From Primorskyibacter marinus (GTDB lineage Bacteria > Pseudomonadota > Alphaproteobacteria > Rhodobacterales > Rhodobacteraceae): a DNA stretch of 64,000 nt. This document shows, piece after piece, positions 25,232 through 33,927 of the stretch (the stretch's first letter is position 1; every line of letters begins with the position of its first letter). The notes under the pieces were generated by a model, which worked only from the letters and a program-made list of their open reading frames with translations, was not told the DNA's origin and searched no databases. The stretch is taken from assembly GCF_003313245.1 (NCBI RefSeq), contig NZ_QJSD01000002.1:248001-312000 (forward strand). The letters are read 5' to 3'. Both the position numbers and the translations under genes were made by a program.

Positions 25232-26461
25232 CTAGTTCATCGCTGCCGACGGTGCCTGAACCAGCCCTTGCCCCCGGTCCATCAAATCCGTACCCGGCGC
25301 AAAGCCGGACGTCACGGCAGTGGCCAGCAGTCGCGAGTCCACTGCGCGGGCGGTCAGCGGCACGCCTGACTGCGCCAATGCCTGCCACCAAAGCGCGGTG
25401 ATCCCCGCAACATGCGGCGTTGCCATGGATGTGCCGTTGAGGGACCGCAAACCCCCGCCTGACCGGGCTGAAACGATGCCGACCCCCGGTGCGCTGACCA
25501 CCGGATTGGTGTTGGAAAACGGTGCCACGGTCAGTCCGCTGCCGCTTTGCCCCAAGGCCCCCACCGAAACCACGCCCTCTGCGGCGGCAGGAACACTGAC
25601 CGACACTTCGAAATCGGGCGAGATCTGGCGGCGGCTTTCATTCCCGGCGGCGGCCACAACGACCGTGCCGCCATTGAAATCGGCCTGCCGACGGATCATC
25701 GACATCAGCGCGTCGAACATTCGCAGGTTCATCCGGTAGCCTTCAAGCGCGACAGAGGTGGCCAGCAGCACCGGAAGATTGTTTTGCTGAACCAGCCTTT
25801 CGGCGAAGCCCGGAAAGTCGAAACCAAGCGACATGGAAATCACCCGCGCGGGTTTTTCCTGTCCCGACACCCAGCGCATCGCGTTGAACAGCATCTCGGA
25901 CGATCCGCTTCCGTTATCGTCCAGCACCTTGCCGATCAAGGCATCGGTGACGCCGGGTGCCACGCCGATCCGGGTGCCGTCCACGGCGCGGCCAAAGATC
26001 GTGCCGGCGCAATGTGTGCCGTGGCCGTTGGCATCGTGATCGCCAGAGCCTGAAAAGTCCTTTTGCGTCAGGGTGACGCCTGCAAATGCCGGGTGGGCAG
26101 CGTCAATCCCGGTATCCAGCACCGCCACGCGCACGCCGCGGCCATCAAAGGGCGAGTTGTCCGCCCCGACGCTGGTGATCCCCCAGGCAGGCACAGCATC
26201 TGCGTCGCTGACATTTTCCAGCGGTTCCGGTTCGATCAACCGCGTCGGCATGGACCGGGCCATGCTCAGGATTGAAGGATCACGCGCGGCATCGCGCATG
26301 TCATTGGCCGACAGATCGACAGTTTCGATCATCGGCGAAGGCGGCGCGCGAAACATCCCTTCGGTGCCGGAGATACCAGCGGTCGGTCCGCTGAAGGTGC
26401 CGCCGCGCAAATGAGAAAGGGCAGAAGCGTTTTCGTCGCGTAGAAGAATATACTGGGCCAT
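25232..26461 (-). CDS. S8-family subtilisin-like serine peptidase
   Basis: The 409-residue subtilase has a complete catalytic triad: Asp in VAVLDTGIDAAHP, His in DANGHGTHCAGTI and Ser in LNGTSMATPHVAGIT; the oxyanion Asn lies in VVVAAAGNESRR. ATG 26461 (MAQYILLRDENAS) is chosen because AAAGGA lies 8 nt upstream; a frame running to 26503 has no such support. From this start there is no signal peptide, so it is either cytoplasmic or exported by a non-Sec path. An N-terminal stretch of about 100 residues before the catalytic domain may be a propeptide. An 18-bp palindrome lies just upstream. Confidence 0.92.
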   Translation of the reverse strand: MAQYILLRDENASALSHLRGGTFSGPTAGISGTEGMFRAPPSPMIETVDLSANDMRDAARDPSILSMARSMPTRLIEPEPLENVSDADAVPAWGITSVGADNSPFDGRGVRVAVLDTGIDAAHPAFAGVTLTQKDFSGSGDHDANGHGTHCAGTIFGRAVDGTRIGVAPGVTDALIGKVLDDNGSGSSEMLFNAMRWVSGQEKPARVISMSLGFDFPGFAERLVQQNNLPVLLATSVALEGYRMNLRMFDALMSMIRRQADFNGGTVVVAAAGNESRRQISPDFEVSVSVPAAAEGVVSVGALGQSGSGLTVAPFSNTNPVVSAPGVGIVSARSGGGLRSLNGTSMATPHVAGITALWWQALAQSGVPLTARAVDSRLLATAVTSGFAPGTDLMDRGQGLVQAPSAAMN

Positions 26462-26504
26462 GAGACAAGTCCTTTGATGCAAAAATAACAGCGATAAATT
26501 CATT

Positions 26505-26522
26505 CTGTCCCGCGCGGGACAG
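26505..26522. promoter_or_regulatory. 18-bp perfect palindrome upstream of the subtilase gene
   Basis: CTGTCCCGCGCGGGACAG reads the same on both strands and sits 43 bp before the peptidase ATG, where a leader hairpin or repressor site would be. No T-run follows it in either direction. The half-site CTGTCCCGC is not one I can assign to a known regulator. Confidence 0.4.
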
Positions 26523-26604
26523 CGTCTTTAAATGCCGCCAGTATACACTCAAAGGTTGAGTCGCGCAAAGCCCTCGCGCAGATTCGACGTGAAATCCGGT
26601 GAAT

Positions 26605-26622
26605 CCCCGGTGCTGACCGGGG
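26605..26622 (-). terminator. Hairpin after the PfkB kinase gene
   Basis: A 7-bp stem CCCCGGT (26605-26611) with ACCGGGG (26616-26622) around a 4-nt loop lies 10 bp past the kinase stop on the minus strand. It lacks a T-tract, so termination is only a suggestion from its position between two co-oriented genes. Confidence 0.4.
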
Positions 26623-26632
26623 CTGAATAGGC

Positions 26633-27622
26633 TCAGGTCAGGTTGCTGCGACGGAACAATTGCAACAGGTTTGCCTCTGGTCGTGCGCCCATATGGCTGA
26701 TCACTTCGCCCGCAGCGACACAGCCCATGCGCCCGGCGGTGGCCATGTCAGCGCCCGTGGCCAATCCGTAAAGGAACCCGGCGGCAAACTGATCGCCCGC
26801 GCCGGTTGCATCCACGGGCACGACCCTGTCGACGGGAACATCGGTGCGCGCGCCGTCGCGGATGATCGTCACGCCGTCTCCGGACCGTGTGCAGACCACA
26901 AGCGGACAGATGGCCGAAACGCGCGCCAGATCGGCATCCAGATCGTTGTTCTGAAACAACGAGCGGATCTCGGCCTCGTTGCCAATGACGAAATCCATCT
27001 CATTCTCGATCAGATTCAGGAAATCGTCGCGGTGGCGTTCAACGCAGAACGGGTCAGAGATCGAGATGCCGGCCTTGCCCCCCGCCGCGCGGCAGGTCCG
27101 GGCAAGACGGATGAACGCCTCTTTGCCCTTGTCCTTGTCAAAGAGATACCCTTCGAGAAAGACGATTTCCGCATCCGAGGCAACGTCTTCGGGCACGTCA
27201 CCGGGGCCAAGCTCTGCCGAGATGCCCAGATAGGTGTTCATCGACCGCTCGCCATCGGGCGTGACAAAAATCATGCTGCGCGAGGTTGGCAATTCGCCGC
27301 CCGGAACCGGGGCATTCACGAAATCCGTGCCATCATCGGTCATCGCCTGCGCATAGAACCGCCCGAGCGCGTCGTCATGCACGCGCCCGATGAACCCGGT
27401 GCGCAGGCCAAGACTGCCCAGCCCCGCCAGCGTATTGGCCACCGATCCGCCGGGTGCCTGCACCCGGTCCTTCATCGAGGCATACAGCAGTTGCGCGCGC
27501 TCTGTCTCGATCAGCTGCATGATGCCCTTGTCGATGCCCATCTGTTCCAGAAAGCTGTCATCGCATTGGGTGATGACATCGACGACGGCGTTGCCGATCC
27601 CGACAACCTGATATTTCTTCAT
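26633..27622 (-). CDS. PfkB-family carbohydrate/nucleoside kinase (adenosine kinase-like)
   Basis: The 329-residue ribokinase-fold enzyme opens with VVGIGNAVVDVITQCDDSFL and has PGGSVANTLAGLGSLGLRTGF and the PfkB signature 2 region DATGAGDQFAAGFLYGLATG, where the second Asp is the catalytic base. The relatives I recall are annotated as adenosine kinase, but the substrate is not fixed by the sequence. Start 27622 overlaps the nth stop as ATGA, so the two genes are translationally coupled. There is no obvious functional link to nth. Confidence 0.9.
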   Translation of the reverse strand: MKKYQVVGIGNAVVDVITQCDDSFLEQMGIDKGIMQLIETERAQLLYASMKDRVQAPGGSVANTLAGLGSLGLRTGFIGRVHDDALGRFYAQAMTDDGTDFVNAPVPGGELPTSRSMIFVTPDGERSMNTYLGISAELGPGDVPEDVASDAEIVFLEGYLFDKDKGKEAFIRLARTCRAAGGKAGISISDPFCVERHRDDFLNLIENEMDFVIGNEAEIRSLFQNNDLDADLARVSAICPLVVCTRSGDGVTIIRDGARTDVPVDRVVPVDATGAGDQFAAGFLYGLATGADMATAGRMGCVAAGEVISHMGARPEANLLQLFRRSNLT

Positions 27623-28263
27623 GGGGTCTTGTCCTCGTACTCGCACAGATCACGGATCAGGCAGGCATTGCATTTCGGTTTGCGCGCGACGCAGGTATAG
27701 CGTCCGTGCAGGATCATCCAGTGATGCGCATGCTGCTGGAAATCCACGGGAATATGGTCTTCTATGGCGCGCTCGACCGCGACGACATCCTTGCCCAGAC
27801 AGACGCCCGAACGGTTGCCGAAGCGAAAGATATGCGTGTCCACGGCCTGCGCCGGGTAATGCCACCACATGTTCAGCACCACATTGGCGGTCTTGCGGCC
27901 CACGCCGGGCAGCGATTCCAGCGCCGCCCGCGAACAGGGCACCTGGCCACCGTACTCCTCGACAAGGATACGGCTTAGCTTGATGACATTCCGGGCCTTG
28001 TTGCGATACAGGCCGATGGTCTTGATATGCTCGGTCACGGCTTCCTCGCCAAGCGCCAGCATCTTTTCGGGCGTGTCGGCGATCTGGAACAATTTGGCCG
28101 TTGCCTTGTTCACGCCCGCATCCGTCGCCTGCGCAGACAGGGCCACCGCCACGACCAGCGTATAGGCGTTGACATGATCCAGCTCGCCCTTTGGTTCGGG
28201 TTCCGCCGTCTGGAAGCGGGTAAAGATCTCGCGGATCGTATGATAATCTAGCTGCTTTGCCAT
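27619..28263 (-). CDS. nth: Endonuclease III
   Basis: This is a base-excision repair glycosylase/AP lyase of 214 residues acting on oxidised pyrimidines. The helix-hairpin-helix LPGVGRKTANVVLN carries the catalytic Lys, and VDTHIFR carries the conserved Asp. The 4Fe-4S loop C-x6-C-x2-C-x5-C is intact at the C-terminus (CVARKPKCNACLIRDLC). The start at 28263 (MAKQLDYHTIREIF) matches the family; an open frame continuing to 28398 is discounted. It is coupled by ATGA overlap to the PfkB kinase gene and divergent from the Ada-like gene. Confidence 0.97.
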   Translation of the reverse strand: MAKQLDYHTIREIFTRFQTAEPEPKGELDHVNAYTLVVAVALSAQATDAGVNKATAKLFQIADTPEKMLALGEEAVTEHIKTIGLYRNKARNVIKLSRILVEEYGGQVPCSRAALESLPGVGRKTANVVLNMWWHYPAQAVDTHIFRFGNRSGVCLGKDVVAVERAIEDHIPVDFQQHAHHWMILHGRYTCVARKPKCNACLIRDLCEYEDKTP

Positions 28264-28359
28264 GGCAGGCCGTATGCACCGCTTTGCCAACTTGCGCAAT
28301 ATTCGGGTCGCGGGACGATGCGCCCGCGCGGTAGGATGGTCAAAACGAAAGGACGCGAC

Positions 28360-29211
28360 ATGCCAGAGGATTTTGCCGAAGGGGGCTATCATTTCCACGT
28401 CATGCGCCGGGCGATTGACCTGATCGACGCTGCCAAAGACCCGTTGTCACTGGAAGATCTCGCCGCCGCGATGGATATGAGTCCCGCGCATTTCCAGCGT
28501 CTGTTTTCGCGATGGGTGGGTGTTTCGCCCAAGCGTTACCAGCAATATCTGACGTTGGGCCACGCGAAGACCCTGCTGCGCGACCGGTTCACCACGCTGG
28601 AGGCCGCGCATTCCACAGGGCTGTCAGGGGGCGGGCGCTTGCATGACCTCTTCCTGCGGTGGGAGGCGATGAGTCCGGGTGAATTTGCGCGCGGCGGTGC
28701 CGGGCTGGTGATCTATTGGGGCTGGTATGAAAGCCCCTTTGGTCCCGCGCTGGTCATGGGCACGGACAAGGGTATCTGCGGCATCGCCTTTGCCGCCGAA
28801 TCCGGTCAGGCTGCGGCGATGGAGGATCTGACCGCGCGCTGGCCGAGGGCCTCCTTCGTCGAGGATGCAGAGCGTTTGCGTCCCTGGGCGCAGTCAGCCT
28901 TCGGTGCAGGGGACGCGCCAGCCAAGCCGACGCCGCTTTACCTGATCGGCGCGCCGTTTCAGATCAAGGTTTGGGAGGCATTGTTGCGAATCCCGTCGGG
29001 CCACGTTACCACCTATTCCGAAATCGCGCAGGCCGTGGGCCACCCCAAGGCCGTCCGGGCGGTGGGTACGGCGGTGGGGCGCAACCCGATCAGCCTGCTT
29101 ATTCCCTGTCACCGTGCGTTGCGCAAATCTGGCGGGCTTGGCGGTTATCACTGGGGGCTTCCGGTAAAGCGTGCAATTCTCGCCTATGAGGGGGCCCGCG
29201 CGGACGCCTGA
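28360..29211 (+). CDS. Ada-like HTH / methylated-DNA-protein-cysteine methyltransferase
   Basis: The 283-residue protein joins an AraC-type helix-turn-helix (about 1-100, LEDLAAAMDMSPAHFQRLFS) to an O6-methylguanine-DNA methyltransferase domain with the active-site motif LIPCHRALRKSGG near 250. Classic Ada also has an N-terminal zinc-cysteine methylphosphotriester domain; it is absent here, so methylation sensing must differ from E. coli Ada. The start at 28360 has AAAGGA upstream and follows the nth promoter region. Divergent placement beside nth groups two DNA-repair genes. Confidence 0.93.
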   Translation: MPEDFAEGGYHFHVMRRAIDLIDAAKDPLSLEDLAAAMDMSPAHFQRLFSRWVGVSPKRYQQYLTLGHAKTLLRDRFTTLEAAHSTGLSGGGRLHDLFLRWEAMSPGEFARGGAGLVIYWGWYESPFGPALVMGTDKGICGIAFAAESGQAAAMEDLTARWPRASFVEDAERLRPWAQSAFGAGDAPAKPTPLYLIGAPFQIKVWEALLRIPSGHVTTYSEIAQAVGHPKAVRAVGTAVGRNPISLLIPCHRALRKSGGLGGYHWGLPVKRAILAYEGARADA

Positions 29212-29266
29212 GCGCGCGATTTGTTCACGATGCGCGGAACATTGCCGATTTCCTCTTGTTGTATGG

Positions 29267-29295
29267 TTGGGCAGAGATAGAACATTCCCTATAAT
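29267..29295 (+). promoter_or_regulatory. Sigma-70-type promoter of the OmpA lipoprotein gene
   Basis: TTGGGC (29267-29272) and a perfect TATAAT (29290-29295) are separated by 17 bp. Transcription would start near 29302, about 50 bp before the ATG. This is the best consensus match I noticed in the window and fits an abundant envelope protein. Confidence 0.65.
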
Positions 29296-29351
29296 GCTCA
29301 ACGCAAAACGGACGCGCAGACACGCGCGCAATTCAGACGAGGCAATAAGAC

Positions 29352-30014
29352 ATGAGCTTAACTTTCCGCCCCACCATTCTGGCGACCGCCGGCCTTATGG
29401 CCCTGACCGCCTGCACCACTGCTGATTATCAGAACGATCCCAACCGCCAGGCAAAACAAGGCGCGTTGTTGGGTGCCTTGGGTGGTGCCGTTGCAGGCCG
29501 TGTTATCGGCGGCAACAATGATGACCGCGTCAAGAACACCGTTGCAGGCGCTGCTGCCGGTGCTGCGATTGGCGGCCTGATCGGCAACCGACTGGACAAG
29601 CAGGAAGCAGCACTTCGCCAGTCGATGGGCAACAATGTCGATATCGTGAACACCGGCGACCGTCTGATCGTGACGCTGCCGCAGGATATCCTGTTCGCCA
29701 CCGACAGCACCGCAGTCCGGCCTGACCTGCAAGGCGATCTGCGCGCGCTGGCCAACAACCTGCAATCCTACCCGAACACCAGCATTCAGGTCATCGGCCA
29801 CACGGACAACACGGGCGAAGCCTCCTATAACCAAGGGCTGTCGTCGCGCCGTGCGCAGGCGGTTTCGGGCATTCTGATTTCCAATGGTGTCTCTTCCGGT
29901 CGCATTCAGTCCTTCGGCCGCGGCGAGGATCAGCCGATCGCGTCGAACCTGACGCCACAGGGCCGTCAGCAGAACCGCCGGGTGGAAATTGTGATCCTGC
30001 CGAACGCGGCCTGA
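29352..30014 (+). CDS. OmpA-family lipoprotein with glycine-zipper domain
   Basis: The 220-residue envelope protein has a lipoprotein signal (MSLTFRPTILATAGLMALTAC, lipidated Cys near residue 21). A glycine-zipper stretch follows (GALLGALGGAVAGRVIGG, then AGAAAGAAIGGLIGN, about 38-80), of the YMGG/YiaD type. The C-terminal OmpA domain (about 110-218) binds peptidoglycan, with IQVIGHTDNTGEASYNQGLS and NRRVEIVILP. It would tether the outer membrane to the wall. It is monocistronic, with a strong promoter and a perfect hairpin terminator. Confidence 0.93.
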   Translation: MSLTFRPTILATAGLMALTACTTADYQNDPNRQAKQGALLGALGGAVAGRVIGGNNDDRVKNTVAGAAAGAAIGGLIGNRLDKQEAALRQSMGNNVDIVNTGDRLIVTLPQDILFATDSTAVRPDLQGDLRALANNLQSYPNTSIQVIGHTDNTGEASYNQGLSSRRAQAVSGILISNGVSSGRIQSFGRGEDQPIASNLTPQGRQQNRRVEIVILPNAA

Positions 30015-30045
30015 TCCAAATCTGCCGCTCAGGCTGCAATCTTCC

Positions 30046-30076
30046 AAACGCCCCGCAAGTCACTTGCGGGGCGTTT
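30046..30076 (+). terminator. 14-bp perfect hairpin terminator after the OmpA gene
   Basis: AAACGCCCCGCAAG (30046-30059) pairs perfectly with CTTGCGGGGCGTTT (30063-30076) around a TCA loop, ending in TTT and followed by GCTTTGC. It lies 31 bp after the OmpA stop. A third copy of the arm, GCAAACGCCCCGCG at 30099-30112, could pair instead with the descending arm, giving an alternative hairpin that may serve the convergent pmtA transcript. Confidence 0.8.
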
Positions 30077-30138
30077 GCTTTGCAGTAGGGCGCAAAAAGC
30101 AAACGCCCCGCGAATGGTTTGCCCTTGGCGCAAGTAGA

Positions 30139-30759
30139 TCAGTCGGCTTTTTTGGTCAGCACCAGAAACGTCATCACGCCAAGCGGTGGCAATGCGCGTT
30201 GCTCCTCGATCTCCAACTCGGGTTCTTGCAGCACTGTCTCGATCTCGAAATCCGAGTGCCAGCCCAGCAGGTTGGCAAAGGGCGAGGCGAGGCTGGCGAC
30301 CGCCCCCATCACGCCCTTGCTGCGCGCGAAATGGTTGGTGATGACAACCTTGCCTCCGGGGCGGCAGACGCGGGCGATCTCGGACATGACCTTTTCAGGA
30401 TCTGGCACGACCGACAGCACATGCATCGCCGCCACGATGTCAAAAGAGTTGTCCGGAAAGTCGAGGGCGCGCGCATCCATCTGGCGCAGCGATTCGACGT
30501 GGCGCAACCGCATCAGCGCCACCTTGGCGCGGGCCTTGCGCAGCATCTCCTTGGAAAAGTCGATGCCGGTGACTCGGGTTTGATCGCTGTAATGCTCCAG
30601 CGACAGTCCGGTGCCGACGCCGACCTCCAGAACCTTGCCGCCCTGCGCGCTGATATAGGTCACGGCGCGTCGTCGTCCGGCTTTGGTGATCGCGCCGAAG
30701 GTGTTGTCGTAAATCGGTGCCCAGCGGGCATAGGAACTTTCGACCGCCTTGATGTCCAT
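30139..30759 (-). CDS. pmtA: Phosphatidylethanolamine N-methyltransferase (PmtA type)
   Basis: It probably methylates phosphatidylethanolamine stepwise to phosphatidylcholine with SAM. The 206-residue protein is close in length to the soluble Rhodobacter-type PmtA (about 203). It has SAM motif I VLEVGVGTGLSLEHY near residues 41-55, YARWAPIYDNTFG at the N-terminus and DFPDNSFDIVAAMHVLSVVP as motif II/post. The start at 30759 (MDIKAVESSYARW) replaces a longer frame that runs into pssA. Location 5 bp downstream of pssA supports a phospholipid role; a generic class I methyltransferase is the alternative. Confidence 0.9.
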   Translation of the reverse strand: MDIKAVESSYARWAPIYDNTFGAITKAGRRRAVTYISAQGGKVLEVGVGTGLSLEHYSDQTRVTGIDFSKEMLRKARAKVALMRLRHVESLRQMDARALDFPDNSFDIVAAMHVLSVVPDPEKVMSEIARVCRPGGKVVITNHFARSKGVMGAVASLASPFANLLGWHSDFEIETVLQEPELEIEEQRALPPLGVMTFLVLTKKAD

Positions 30760-30764
30760 CAAGT

Positions 30765-31517
30765 CTACCCTTTGCGAATGCGTTTCCGACGATGCACCAG
30801 AAGTGCCCAGGCTACCGTTCCGATATAAGCCAGACACAGTACGATCAAGGCGATCCATGCATAAGTCAGCACCGCAGCGCCGACAAAAGCCACTGCGACA
30901 AGGAAATATTTGACGTTTTCACGCGACACACGCGTGGTCTTGAACGACCAGGTCGGGATGCGGCTAATCATCAAAAGACCGATCGCCACCATGTAAAGAG
31001 AGATCAGCGCATCCGGCACCAGTGGCCGGTCGGTGAAAGCAAAGGACAGGTACATCGGCAGCATCACCAGCATTGCGCCTGCGGGTGACGGGACGCCGAC
31101 AAAATAGGCCCGGCTGATCGTTGGCTCTGTGGATTTCGTACTGACATTGAACCGGGCAAGGCGGACGACGCAGCAGACAGTGTAGATCAGGACGGAAAGC
31201 CAGCCCGCGCTGCGCGTGTCCTGCAATGCCCAGAAATACAGCAGCAATGGCGGGGCGACGCCGAAATTCAGGAAATCGGCCAGCGAATCCAGCTCCGCCC
31301 CCATCTTGCTGTCGACTTTCAGCGCGCGGGCCAGTCGGCCATCCAGCCCGTCAAGAACACAGGCGGCAAAAATCAGCAGGACCGCGGTCAGGAAATCGCC
31401 CTGGGTGCCGGCCCGGATGGCTGTCAGGCCCGCGCAGATCGACCCGATGGTCAGCATGTTGGGCAGCAGATGGATCAGCGCGAAATCCTTGCGGGGTGGC
31501 TTTGTCTGTGACGACAT
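30765..31517 (-). CDS. pssA: CDP-diacylglycerol-serine O-phosphatidyltransferase
   Basis: This inner-membrane enzyme of 250 residues makes phosphatidylserine from CDP-diacylglycerol and serine. The CDP-alcohol phosphotransferase motif D-G-x2-A-R-x8-G-x3-D-x3-D is present in the stretch DGLDGRLARALKVD followed by GAELDSLAD. Six or more hydrophobic segments surround it. It is the type II (Bacillus-like) membrane form rather than the E. coli PLD-like PssA. It starts 3 bp after the psd stop and is followed by pmtA, so three successive head-group enzymes are co-encoded. Confidence 0.95.
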   Translation of the reverse strand: MSSQTKPPRKDFALIHLLPNMLTIGSICAGLTAIRAGTQGDFLTAVLLIFAACVLDGLDGRLARALKVDSKMGAELDSLADFLNFGVAPPLLLYFWALQDTRSAGWLSVLIYTVCCVVRLARFNVSTKSTEPTISRAYFVGVPSPAGAMLVMLPMYLSFAFTDRPLVPDALISLYMVAIGLLMISRIPTWSFKTTRVSRENVKYFLVAVAFVGAAVLTYAWIALIVLCLAYIGTVAWALLVHRRKRIRKG

Positions 31518-31520
31518 TGC

Positions 31521-32201
31521 TCAGCCAGCCCGTGCGGGAACATCGGACAGGTCAGCGATGACGGTCTCTCCTGCCACCATCGTCTGACCTATGCTGACCA
31601 TGGGTGCCACACCATCGGGCAGGTACACATCCAGCCGCGAGCCGAAGCGGATCAGGCCGAACCGTTCGCCCGTGGCCAGGGTCGTGCCGGGATTTGTCCA
31701 GCACACGATCCGGCGCGCCACCAGCCCGGCAATCTGCACCACGGCGATGGACCGCCCATCCGCCATGTCGATCCGCAGGCTGTTGCGCTCATTGTCAACG
31801 CTGGCCTTGTCGAGCGAGGCGTTGAGGAACTTGCCCGGACGATACGCCACCTGTGACACCGTGCCCGCAATGGGCGCGCGGTTCACATGGCAGTTGAACA
31901 CGTTCATGAAAACGCTGACGCGGGTCAGGGCACGCTCGCCCATCCCCAGCTCTTTTGGCGGGATGGCGGGTTCGATCAGCGAGATGACGCCATCTGCGGG
32001 GCTGACCAGAACGCCTTTGCGTTTCGGCGTGACGCGTTCGGGGTCGCGGAAGAAATAGTAGCACCACACCGTGGCACCAACGCCGATCCAGCCCAGAACC
32101 TCCCAGACGAAGAACAGCACCAGGGTGATCGCGGCGAAGATCGCAACGAATTTGCGTCCCTCCGGATGCATCGGTTTGATGAAAGTATCCAGCATCTTCA
32201 T
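31521..32201 (-). CDS. psd: Phosphatidylserine decarboxylase proenzyme
   Basis: It converts phosphatidylserine to phosphatidylethanolamine. The 226-residue protein is of the short Psd class found in Rhizobium relatives. A hydrophobic N-terminal anchor is visible at about 14-38 ([19 protein letters not shown]). The self-cleavage site generating the pyruvoyl group is the Gly-Ser of [14 protein letters not shown] near residue 190. [17 protein letters not shown] is another conserved block. Start 32201 ([15 protein letters not shown]) is chosen; an upstream frame lacks homology. It heads psd-pssA-pmtA, divergent from gpmI. Confidence 0.95.
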   Translation of the reverse strand: MKMLDTFIKPMHPEGRKFVAIFAAITLVLFFVWEVLGWIGVGATVWCYYFFRDPERVTPKRKGVLVSPADGVISLIEPAIPPKELGMGERALTRVSVFMNVFNCHVNRAPIAGTVSQVAYRPGKFLNASLDKASVDNERNSLRIDMADGRSIAVVQIAGLVARRIVCWTNPGTTLATGERFGLIRFGSRLDVYLPDGVAPMVSIGQTMVAGETVIADLSDVPARAG

Positions 32202-32391
32202 GGGCGGGTGTCCTGATCCGGTAAGAATGACTTGCCTATGCCTAGTCGCCTTGCGCGCAAGTTTGAAGGGGATGTAACGCCCTGTGGGTGGAAAACGGCG
32301 CATTGACCCGGCGGATTTACCTCAAAACCCGCTTCGCTTCATTCGAGCGTTGGGGTAGACAGCCGATAGAAGAAACACGGAGACGCCCTTG

Positions 32392-33927
32392 ATGAGACAT
32401 CCCAAACCCGTTGTTCTGTGTATTCTCGACGGCTGGGGCCTGTCCGACCGGCAAGAGGCGAATGCGCCTGCCTTGGCCGACACCCCGACAATGGACCATC
32501 TTGCGCAGACCTGCCCGCATGCACAGCTTGTCACGCATGGACCGGATGTCGGCCTGCCGACCGGTCAGATGGGCAATTCCGAAGTTGGCCATACCAATAT
32601 CGGCGCGGGGCGTGTTGTGGCGATGGATCTGGGCCAGATCGACCTTGCCATCGAGGATGGGTCGTTTTTCAGCAATGAAGCGATCAACGCCTTTATCGCA
32701 AAGCTGAAAGATACCGGCGGCGCGGCGCATCTGATGGGCGTCGTGTCGGATGGCGGTGTGCATGGCCATATCAGCCATATCAAGGCCGCCATGGCGATGA
32801 TCGCGGATGCGGGCGTGCCGGTTTATCTGCACGCCATCACCGATGGGCGCGACGTGGCCCCGGATTCGGCAAAAGGCTTTGTCCAGGAACTGGTGGGTTG
32901 GGCGGCAGGACGCTCGGGCGCACCCATCACGATTGCAACGGTCATCGGGCGGTATTACGCGATGGATCGCGACAACCGCTGGGACCGGGTGCAGACCGCC
33001 TATGCGGCGATGATCGAGGGCAACGGCGCGGCCGCAGCGGCCGATCCCGTCACGGCCGTGGTGCAATCCTACGCCAATGGCAAGAATGACGAATTCATCC
33101 CTGCGACGGTGATCGGCGATTATGCCGGCATGGCCGAAGGCGATGGGTTTTTCTGCCTGAACTTCCGCGCCGATCGTGCGCGCGAAATTCTGGCCTCAAT
33201 CGGGGCACCCGATTTCGACGGGTTCGACCGGCGCGCAAAGCCTGCATTCGCCCGGATGCTGGGCATGGTGGAATATTCCGACGCGCATAATGCCTATATG
33301 CAGACGGCCTATCCAAAACGGGTGATCGTCAACACGCTGGGCGAATGGGTGTCACAGCACGGCAAGACCCAATTCCGGCTCGCAGAGACCGAAAAATACC
33401 CGCATGTGACCTTTTTCCTCAACGGCGGCCGCGAAAAGCCCGAGGAACACGAGGATCGGTTCATGCCGTCCTCGCCCAAGGTGGCGACATATGACTTGCA
33501 GCCCGAAATGTCCTCGGTCGAGGTGACGGACAAGTTTGTGGAGGCGATCAAGCAGGGCTACGATCTGATCGTGACCAACTATGCCAATCCCGATATGGTC
33601 GGACATACCGGCGATCTGCAAGCCGCGATGAAGGCGTGTGCCGCGGTGGACGAAGGCCTTGGCCGCGTTGTCGAAGCGTTGAACAAAGCGGGCGGCGCGA
33701 TGATCGTCACCGCCGATCACGGCAATTGCGAAACCATGGTGGACCCTGAAACCGGCGGGCCGCATACGGCGCACACCACCAATCCCGTGCCTGTGCTGCT
33801 GGTCGGCGGGCCGGAAGGTGCCACACTTCGCAACGGTCGGTTGGCGGATCTCGCCCCGACGCTGCTGGAACTGATGGGGCTGGACAAGCCTGCCGAAATG
33901 ACCGGGGAAAGCCTGATCCGGCGATGA
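32392..33927 (+). CDS. gpmI: 2,3-bisphosphoglycerate-independent phosphoglycerate mutase
   Basis: This Mn-dependent glycolytic enzyme of 511 residues interconverts 3- and 2-phosphoglycerate. Family motifs are complete: VVLCILDGWGLSD (metal Asp) near 8-20, GQMGNSEVGHTNIGAGRVV with the phosphoserine Ser near 62, SDGGVHGHISHI and DGRDVAPDSAKGF, and the C-terminal ITADHGNCETM. The ATG is at 32392, with a GGAGA site about 12 nt upstream. Its TGA overlaps the ATG of the EnvC-like gene, so the four genes gpmI, envC-like, ctpA and rppH form one transcription run. Confidence 0.97.
   Translation: MRHPKPVVLCILDGWGLSDRQEANAPALADTPTMDHLAQTCPHAQLVTHGPDVGLPTGQMGNSEVGHTNIGAGRVVAMDLGQIDLAIEDGSFFSNEAINAFIAKLKDTGGAAHLMGVVSDGGVHGHISHIKAAMAMIADAGVPVYLHAITDGRDVAPDSAKGFVQELVGWAAGRSGAPITIATVIGRYYAMDRDNRWDRVQTAYAAMIEGNGAAAAADPVTAVVQSYANGKNDEFIPATVIGDYAGMAEGDGFFCLNFRADRAREILASIGAPDFDGFDRRAKPAFARMLGMVEYSDAHNAYMQTAYPKRVIVNTLGEWVSQHGKTQFRLAETEKYPHVTFFLNGGREKPEEHEDRFMPSSPKVATYDLQPEMSSVEVTDKFVEAIKQGYDLIVTNYANPDMVGHTGDLQAAMKACAAVDEGLGRVVEALNKAGGAMIVTADHGNCETMVDPETGGPHTAHTTNPVPVLLVGGPEGATLRNGRLADLAPTLLELMGLDKPAEMTGESLIRR

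Noticed and set aside
28264-28398. Longer nth starting at 28398
   Set aside because: The extra 45 residues are basic and unlike the family, and they run into the divergent ada-like promoter.
28360-29211. Ada-like gene as a truncated pseudogene
   Set aside because: The missing N-terminal zinc domain is a common architecture; the frame, ribosome site, HTH and active-site Cys are all intact.
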